Origin: Plantago ovata
Taxonomy: Eukaryota > Streptophyta > Magnoliopsida > Lamiales > Plantaginaceae
DNA length: 64,000 nt
Assembly: GCA_028274465.1 (NCBI GenBank)
Contig: CM051455.1
Span: forward strand, 128,251,462-128,315,461
Direction: 5' to 3'
Each line of letters begins with the position of its first letter. Position 1 is the first letter of the stretch. Made by a program: the position numbers and the translations under genes. Below, piece after piece: positions 57,602 through 64,000 of the stretch. The notes under the pieces were generated by a model. That model did no database searches. It worked only from the letters and a program-made list of their open reading frames with translations, and was not told the DNA's origin.

Positions 57602-60552
57602 GGGTTCATTCAGGGGTTGAGTCAACACCTCAGACAACGCTGTTGGAAGGTGTTAAGAAGAATGGTCTTTACTATTTATCTGGTAACACGGTAGCTGGAT
57701 AAAGTGCAGCAGTTCATGGGAATAACAACACATATCTATGGCATAAGAGGCTTGGCCATCTTGGAGAGAAAGGATTGAAGGAACTTACCAAGCAGGGATT
57801 ACTTGGAGGAGAAAAGTTCACTAAGTTACCATTCTGTGAGACATGTGTGATGGGGAAGGCGCACAAGACCAGTTTCAACACATGGAAGCATACTACTAAA
57901 GCTAACTTGGATTATGTGCATTCAGATTTATGGGGACCATCCAGGACACTCACTCAAGGTGGAGGTAAATATTTCATCTCATTCATAGATGATTATTCAA
58001 GGAAGGTTTGGGTTTATATTTTGAAATCTAAGGATCAAGCATTTAATCAGTTCAAGGAGTGGTTAGCTGAGGTAGAGAATCAATCAGGAAGATCATGGAA
58101 GTATCTCAGGACTGATAATGGATTGGAGTTCTTATCTACTGAGTTTAATAATTTCTGTAAAGAAAGGGTATTACTAGACATAGAACAGTTGCAGGTACAC
58201 CACAACATAATGGAGTTGCAGAGAGAATGAATAGAACTCTATTAGAGAGAGCTAGGTGTATGCTACTAAGTTCTGGGGTAAGCAAAGGTTTCTGGGGAGA
58301 AGCTATGGTTACATCAGCAATACTTATCAATAAGAGTCCAACTGTGTCTTTGGAGTTTAAGACGCCGGATCAAGTATGGACTGGAAAAACTGGGGACTAT
58401 TCAAAACTCAAGGTGTTTGGCTGCTTGGCTTTAGCACATATCAAGCAAGATAAGTTGGAAGTTAGAGCATTGAGGTGTATCTTTATTGGTTACCCAAAGG
58501 GGGTTAAAGGATATAAGCTTTGGTGCATAGAACCTGGAAAGGGAAAGTGTATTATAAGCAGGGATGTCCAGTTTAATGAAGATGTGTTACGTCTGAAGGA
58601 CAAGCAGGCAGGTATTGACAGAGGGGGTTCACCCAACCCCGCACTCAACCTCGACTCTGCAGAAAATATACCAGAATTGAGTTAGAAGATGAGAGAGTTC
58701 ACTCTCAGGTGGATCCCACAGTGGAGGAGGATGTTGCGGATGTTGAGCCTATATTACCAGTGAATGAGGAGTCTAGTAGTAGCTCAGAGTGAGATGTTGA
58801 TGATAGACTTGATGAGGAAGTTGGTGAAACTTCAAACTATCAATTTGCAAGAGAAAGAAGTAAAAGGGAGCAGAGGAAAGCACCAGATATGTATGGTTTT
58901 GGCAGGGTTAGCAAGACATATCTTGCTCATGCTCTTAGTACTGCGGAAGAAGGTGTGGATTGATATGAACCACAGAGTTATCAGGAAGCAATTACATGTT
59001 CTGAAAGTGCAAAGTGGATTGGAGCTATTCATGAAGAGCTAATGTCACTTGAGAAGAATGATACATGGAAAATTGTGAAATTTCCTGATGGACAGAAGCT
59101 TGTCAGTTGTAAATGGATCTTCAAGAAGAAGGTGGAGCTCAAGGGTACAGAATACATAAGGTACAAGGCTAGATTGGTTGCTAGAGGATTTACTCAAAGA
59201 GAAGGAGTGGACTACAATGAGATATTCTCACCAGTGGTTAGGCACACATCTATCAGGGTAATCTTAGCTCTTGCTACTCAGTATGACATGTTTCTTCACC
59301 AAATGGATGTGAAAACTGCGTTTCTACATGGAGAATTGGAAGAAGAGATATACATGATAGTACCAGAGGGAGTTGTTGTTGACAAGATGCATAAGAGAGC
59401 ATGTTTGCTAAAGAAATCATTATATGGCCTTAAGCAGAGTCCAAGACAGTGGTACTTAAAGTTTGATAGCTACATGCCGGAGATTGGATTTGTAAGGAGT
59501 GTTTATGACAGTTGCATATATCAGTCTGGGAAGGAAGCTGCTGAGAGAGTTTACTTACTCTTGTATGTGGATGATATGTTGATTACTAGCAGGTCAATGG
59601 AGGATATTGAAACACTCAAAGGGAAGTTGCGGGAAGACTTTGAGATGAAGGATCTTGGGGATGCAAGTAGAATTCTTGGGATGGATATCACTAGGGACAG
59701 AAAAGAGAAGAATCTGTTTCTATCTCAGCCTAGTTATCTCATGAAGGTTCTAGCCAAGTTCAATATGTCAAATTGCAGTAGTGTGGTTACTCCTATTGCA
59801 CTTGGGGTGAAGTTATCTGAGGAACAATGTCCTAAGGATGATGCTGAAGAAAGGATTATGTCAAGAGTACCTTATGCAAGTGCAGTTGGAAGTATTATGT
59901 ATACTATGATATGCTGCAGGCCAGATCTTGCATATGCTATGAGTGTTATCAGCAGATACATGGGGAATCTCGGGAGAAGCCATTGGGATGTTGTGAAGGA
60001 TGTTCTCAGATACTTAAGTGGCACAAGGATGATGGGACTGAGGTTCAAGAAAAGCAATGATTTGCAGAATCCATTGGTTGGATATGTGGATGCAGATTTT
60101 GCAAGGAACTTGAATGGGAGAAAGTCTATCACAGGGTATGTGTTTACTTTGTTTGGCACGGCATTTAGTTGGAAGGCAAGTCAGCAGTATGTGGTTGCAT
60201 TATCTACAACAGAGGCAGAGTTCATGGCTATCACTGGAGGAATTAAGGAAGCTATCTGGTTGGGTGGATTATTGAATGAGTTAGGTGTCCAACAGGATCA
60301 TGTGAATATTCATTGTGACAATCAAAGTGCTATTATGTTGATTAAGCATCATGTATATATCATGAAAGGACAAAACACATTGATGTAAGGTTTTTCTTCA
60401 TCAGAGATATCATTGTCAAGGGAGTTGTGAAAATAAAGAAGATTCATACGTCGTTGAATGTTTCGGATGCTATGACTAAGGCGCTTCCAGGACCAAAGTT
60501 CAGGTTTTGCTTGGAACTTGTGGGTGTCAAGACTTTGAGGGAGTCATCCTAA
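57602..60552 (+). pseudogene. pol: Copia pol remnant with frameshifts and stops
   Basis: GAG-pre-integrase reads YLWHKRLGHLGEKGLK near 57730, followed by integrase (LDYVHSDLWGP, FIDDYSRKVWVY, NGVAERMNRTLLERAR). Reverse transcriptase starts near 59040 with CKWIFKKK, has MDVKTAFLHGELEEEIYM, and shows the YVDDMLI box near 59564. RNase H has GYVDADFA near 60080 and HCDNQSA near 60315. Breaks: a TAA near 57700, a frameshift near 58165, stops and frame changes between 58680 and 59040, and a 2-bp insertion near 60355 in the C-terminal part. The final codons end near 60552. Confidence 0.85.
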
Positions 60553-60717
60553 CCGCAGGGATGGAACGGGGAGGCATCTTAACCTTGGAGGTGCATATGA
60601 GGGCGTATCTTAACCTTAGAGGTACATGGGGGCGTGTCTTAACCTTAGAGATGCAAAGGGGTGTGTCCTAACTTCAGGGATACAGAGGTCGTTGGTGTTG
60701 AGCTAAAGGTGGATATT

Positions 60718-61178
60718 TGTGAGGTGTTATCTCAACAGCTATTTCCGAATGCAGTCAGGAAAACGTAATTGTCTCCATTAGGAAATCAATTCCTATTCGA
60801 ATTCCTTTAGATTTAGCTGCAAATTGAAGGCTATATAAAGGGGTGATTACTGCATGCTCATACCAGATCTGGAGACATAACAACACGGCAAAGAAGGCTT
60901 GTTCGACTACTTCGACAAGTGATATATTATAGATTATAGATTCTAGCTTTGAGAGACAGATTTGTTCTTGTTTCTTGCATACTGCTAGGGACTTATAATT
61001 GGCGTTCATATAATATATTGAAGCTGGTGATCTCCGTGAACGTAGGTTATTTACAACCGAATCACGTTAAACACTTGTGTTCTTTCTTGCTTGTGTTCTT
61101 GCTCTGTTTTCTGTTTTGATTGCTTGGGTGTGTGTTTGATTTGGTGCAGTAAATTCTTGGTGGTTCAGGTAGATAACA
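60718..61178 (+). repeat. 3' LTR of the truncated Copia element
   Basis: The LTR starts TGTGAGGTGTTATC after the purine-rich AAAGGTGGATATT and ends GGTAGATAACA (TG...CA). A TATA box, CTATATAAAGG, lies near 60832. Length 461 bp. Between pol and the LTR lie four short repeats of a TCTTAACCTTAGAGGTGCA-like unit (60565-60690). Confidence 0.75.
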
Positions 61179-61338
61179 AGTTATATCAAATAAGTGACAT
61201 GGAGTAGGAGCTAGCTAACAAGAATGTATAGAGAATATTAGTTTGCATGCATGGTTAAGTAGTACTACATGTTACGAGCTAAATTTTACACAAAAGCAGA
61301 CATATACTTCTGCGCAAGTACTTCATATACTAATTATT

Positions 61339-61505
61339 TTATTATTATTTTTTTAAAACGGCAAATATTACACTTACTCTTATACTAATGCTATTACAAA
61401 TTTCCTTAACCTCCTTATTTTTCCACATCTAAACCAACCTTATAACTCTGCCACCACAGGGTTTTCACTAATTCGTCTCCTTACCGCTGCACCACCTAAT
61501 GACTC
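61339..61505 (-). mobile_element. tRNA-derived SINE, second copy, TSD of 15 bp
   Basis: CATATACTAATTAYT flanks it at 61324-61338 and 61506-61520. On the minus strand it begins GGAGTCATTAGGTGGTGCAG, carries the A-box-like GGTGCAGCGGTAAGGAG, and ends in an A-rich tail. It aligns along its length with the SINE at 43581-43770. Its B box is decayed (AACCCTG in place of GGTTCGATC). Confidence 0.82.
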
Positions 61506-61520
61506 CATATACTAATTACT

Positions 61521-63363
61521 ATATTATTATTAACCTTAGCAAATCCCAGTTAAGCACACTTGTCATGTCATGTATCATGAAACTAGCTAAGCGTAATAAA
61601 AAATTAATTAGCATGCAACATAGGTGACTATATAGACTACAAGCATCAAACTAGGTTCTGGCCATGCTAACAAAGAAACATTAACTTAACTTCGGAGACA
61701 AAATTAAACGTTCTAGCAAAGGATCAATTAAAGAATTTTCGGTCCATATTTTACTATTCGCAATCCACTTTTTTCTAATCTTTTATCATATTGCAAAAAC
61801 ATCCTTAAGTTTGAAAAATATCAAACTGACCTAAATAGTTTTTTTATTCAACATAATATTTTAAATGACTTGAAAAATATATAAACAAATATTTCAAATT
61901 TACATAACTTGTAAAAAGCAAATAAATTCAATATAATTTTAATATGTGTGATTTTTCACAACTTAATAGAAAATTATCATAATCACAACAATATTTCAAT
62001 ACTTGATAATATAAACCAACCACATAACAATAATTAACTAAAAGAAAAAAAAAAAATCTGGCGTAACGCCAGAATTGTAATCTGGTGTTACGCCAGATTG
62101 TCAGTCTGGCGTAACGCCATTTTGGCGTACCGCCAAAAAAAATTATTTTATTTTTATTTTTATTTAAGTTTCTTATTATCATGTGGTTGGTTTATATTAT
62201 TAAAATATCTATTCTTTTTACCCTAAATTTAATTTTAATGTCAATTCTAACTATATATTCACAAATTAGTTTCATTACTCATTCATTGATGATCATTCAA
62301 CAATATTTTTGTCATTGTAGCATCTCAATTTGTACAAAAATCATTATAAATTCAATTTTTTTGTTGTATCCGTTCCAACTTTACATAATTTTAAGGAACT
62401 AAAAATAATTAAAAACTTTTTAAAAAATTAAAATAATTGTAATAAACTAGGTTGAAAGTATTATTTCCTTATGCATAAGAATACTTTTAATTTAATAAAA
62501 AATTAACTTCAGAAATGCGCAATTAATATTGGTCCATTAATCCAAAAAACATTTAAAATAAAAAAAGAAAAAAAAAAGAAAAAAATTCTGACTTAACATG
62601 AGGTTTCAAGTCTGGCGTTACGCCATACTAGGTGTTTGGCGTAGACACCATGATTTGATGATTTTTTTTTTTAACTTTATAAATGATTTTTTTTTATGTA
62701 TAAAGTTCATATACCTATAAATTTAAGTCCATGTAATATTTGAGATTGAATTTATATATTTACCATAAATTTTGGGTTAAAAGTTAATTTTTATATAATT
62801 ATGATATTATTGCAATTTACCAAATATATGGATGCTATTTAGTAAAATGGGGACTAAAAGAATACAGCATTTGATTAATTTGATTAAGAAAAATATGACA
62901 ATGGGGAAATTTCAAGTTATTGAGTCACTGCAGTAGTAATAACAATTAATTTACCAATACAACCTACCACGTATGCATCCTTATTTTAAACAATCCGTTT
63001 CCCATATTTAACTAATGATAATTGCACAATCACCACTTAATTAAGAGGTTATCAACTTATACACAAGTTATCAAGATATTAAAAATTACCGCAATAGAAC
63101 GACTAATAATACTAAGTCTAGTATTCTGCAATAAATAAGATACACAAGTTGGACTAGGCCTAGGAAAAGAATTGTAATGGTGGTCTATAGTTGGCTTAAA
63201 ACGATGAGAAGGTTTCAAGCGTACTAAATAAAACATTTGACGAGGGCCTAATGTTTGGGGTGGAATGATAGTACTAAATCAACAATGAAATCATATAATA
63301 CCACAATAAATAATAATAATGATTAATATAATAAAATAAATTAATAAAAATACGGGGTATTAC
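61521..63363. other. Very AT-rich stretch with GC-bearing palindromes
   Basis: No gene is visible. The only distinctive parts are the TGGCGTAACGCCA palindromes near 62057-62135 and 62611-62645, annotated separately. The rest is AT-rich and without clear structure. Confidence 0.5.
62057..62135. repeat. Cluster of TCTGGCGTAACGCCAGA palindromes
   Basis: The perfect 17-bp palindrome TCTGGCGTAACGCCAGA is at 62057-62073. Variants follow: TCTGGTGTTACGCCAGA (62081-62097), TCTGGCGTAACGCCA (62105-62119) and TGGCGTACCGCCA (62123-62135). Further copies of the unit lie at 62611-62625 (TCTGGCGTTACGCCA) and near 62636. Confidence 0.85.
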
Positions 63364-63431
63364 AATACTCTTCTTTTGGTCTGAAAATAATAATCTTAAA
63401 GTGAACTGAGTTTAATGAATCAGAACCGAAG

Positions 63432-63869
63432 TCAGCCCATAGATGGAAGATGTCCGGGACATAGGGAGTGATGAAGGTAACAGAGCTCCTGATCGATAGC
63501 AGTTTGATTGTTGTTGTAGATCATAGAGAGAGCGTTCAGGTAATCAAGTCTTACTCTTCCTGTGTGCTTGAAATCATGTCTTAGTCGATTGTAGAAAAAT
63601 CCACAAAGTCTCATTATTAGATCGTTTTGCGATAGACAACCAGGACCTCGACCTGGGTGGCAGTGGTTGTAGGAGTGGCAGTCTAACCAAATCTGTGTCC
63701 TCATAATGCTCTCATACTCGGAGGCATGTGGTGGTAATAGCTCCTTCTCTACCAATCGTCCGTTTTCCCTAACCTTATATGAAGCAATCTGCATACTATA
63801 AACGACAACTTGAAGCATCATCAATACTGTTATAATCATCATTGTTGCAATAACCCTTTTGCCGGCCAT
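63432..63869 (-). CDS. Unknown six-cysteine secreted or membrane-anchored protein, copy 2
   Basis: This 145-residue paralogue of the protein at 49366-49857 starts MAGKRVIA, with a hydrophobic segment at about residues 6-26. It is shorter mainly because about 17 residues between the hydrophobic segment and the EKELLPPHASEYES block are missing. Cysteines at 64, 70, 78, 89, 130 and 137 keep exactly the spacing of the other copy, and the NNNQTAIDQELCY segment with its NQT sequon is identical. The flanks are also homologous, from about 63367 up to at least the window edge. I do not recognise the family and propose no function beyond a disulfide-stabilised extracytoplasmic protein. Confidence 0.72.
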   Translation of the reverse strand: MAGKRVIATMMIITVLMMLQVVVYSMQIASYKVRENGRLVEKELLPPHASEYESIMRTQIWLDCHSYNHCHPGRGPGCLSQNDLIMRLCGFFYNRLRHDFKHTGRVRLDYLNALSMIYNNNQTAIDQELCYLHHSLCPGHLPSMG

Positions 63870-63949
63870 CTTTAATTAATTAACTCGACGTAGCAAAGCA
63901 AGATCGATTTTATCTAATTGCACAGAGATAGAGAGATTCAAAAGTCTTT

Positions 63950-63961
63950 CTCTATTTATAG
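63950..63961 (-). promoter_or_regulatory. TATA box of six-cysteine gene copy 2
   Basis: On the minus strand CTATAAATAGAG lies about 80 bp before the ATG at 63869, a normal distance for a plant TATA box. The stretch containing it is absent upstream of the other copy. Confidence 0.7.
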
Positions 63962-64000
63962 AGAAAAAAAACCTCAGTACGTAGTTAGTTCTCTTGTTTA

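Larger units (their letters stand above)
57602..61178 (+). mobile_element. 5'-truncated Copia retrotransposon with 3' LTR
   Basis: The element starts inside pol, in the region before the GAG-pre-integrase motif, and continues through integrase, reverse transcriptase and RNase H to a 3' LTR. Gag, protease, the primer-binding site and the 5' LTR are missing. It belongs to a different Copia lineage from the one at 1-7015: the protein sequences differ widely and its LTR is short, 461 bp rather than 1,851 bp. Confidence 0.88.

Noticed and set aside
61928-62182. 84-codon minus-strand frame with repeated Trp-Arg-Tyr words
   Set aside because: It is only a translation of the TGGCGTAACGCCA palindromes and flanking poly(A).
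1-64000. CRISPR arrays, prokaryotic operons or phage systems
   Set aside because: The DNA is clearly plant nuclear, and the direct repeats present are transposon TSDs, minisatellites or LTR-related, not regularly spaced arrays with unique spacers.

Overview
The window is nuclear DNA of a flowering plant, most likely a eudicot. The signs are intron-rich genes with GT/AG junctions, an arabinogalactan-peptide pair, a nuclear tRNA-Phe, and a dense load of plant transposons: Copia, L1-type LINEs, tRNA-derived SINEs, CACTA, Mutator, Tourist and Stowaway elements. I could not identify the species.

Layout. 1-7015: Copia retrotransposon cut by the left edge, with gag, pol (two in-frame stops) and a 3' LTR. 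7.0-22.5 kb: two AG-peptide genes (7923 and 21645) separated by a transposon nest holding a split MITE, two small retroposed inserts, a decayed LINE (12.2-15.3 kb), and a Tourist-like MITE that carries two solo LTRs, each with its own target-site duplication (TSD). 22.9-30.6 kb: an 11-exon gene for an organellar elongation factor P. 31-36 kb: a LINE end, a Mutator-type MITE with a 9-bp TSD, a Tourist MITE and a tRNA-Phe(GAA). 37.6-42.7 kb: a five-exon minus-strand gene for a CUE-domain protein. 43.1-47.7 kb: a tandem repeat, then a SINE whose downstream TSD is split by a complete CACTA element. 49.4 and 63.4 kb: two minus-strand paralogues of an unrecognised small secreted or anchored six-cysteine protein. 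Between them lie two copies of an unusual YLDD-type reverse transcriptase element with a chloroplast atpI fragment between the copies, a MULE with two convergent genes, and a 5'-truncated Copia element with its 3' LTR.

The apparently functional host genes are few: the AG-peptide pair, EF-P, the CUE protein, tRNA-Phe and the six-cysteine pair. They share no pathway that I can see. Both small-gene pairs look like local duplications later pushed about 14 kb apart by transposon insertion.

The least familiar items are the YLDD reverse transcriptase family, which has a CCHC finger and an RPAD...DVTG tail and lies between (AAT)n tracts, and the six-cysteine gene pair. All calls come from reading the sequence; no database search was run.
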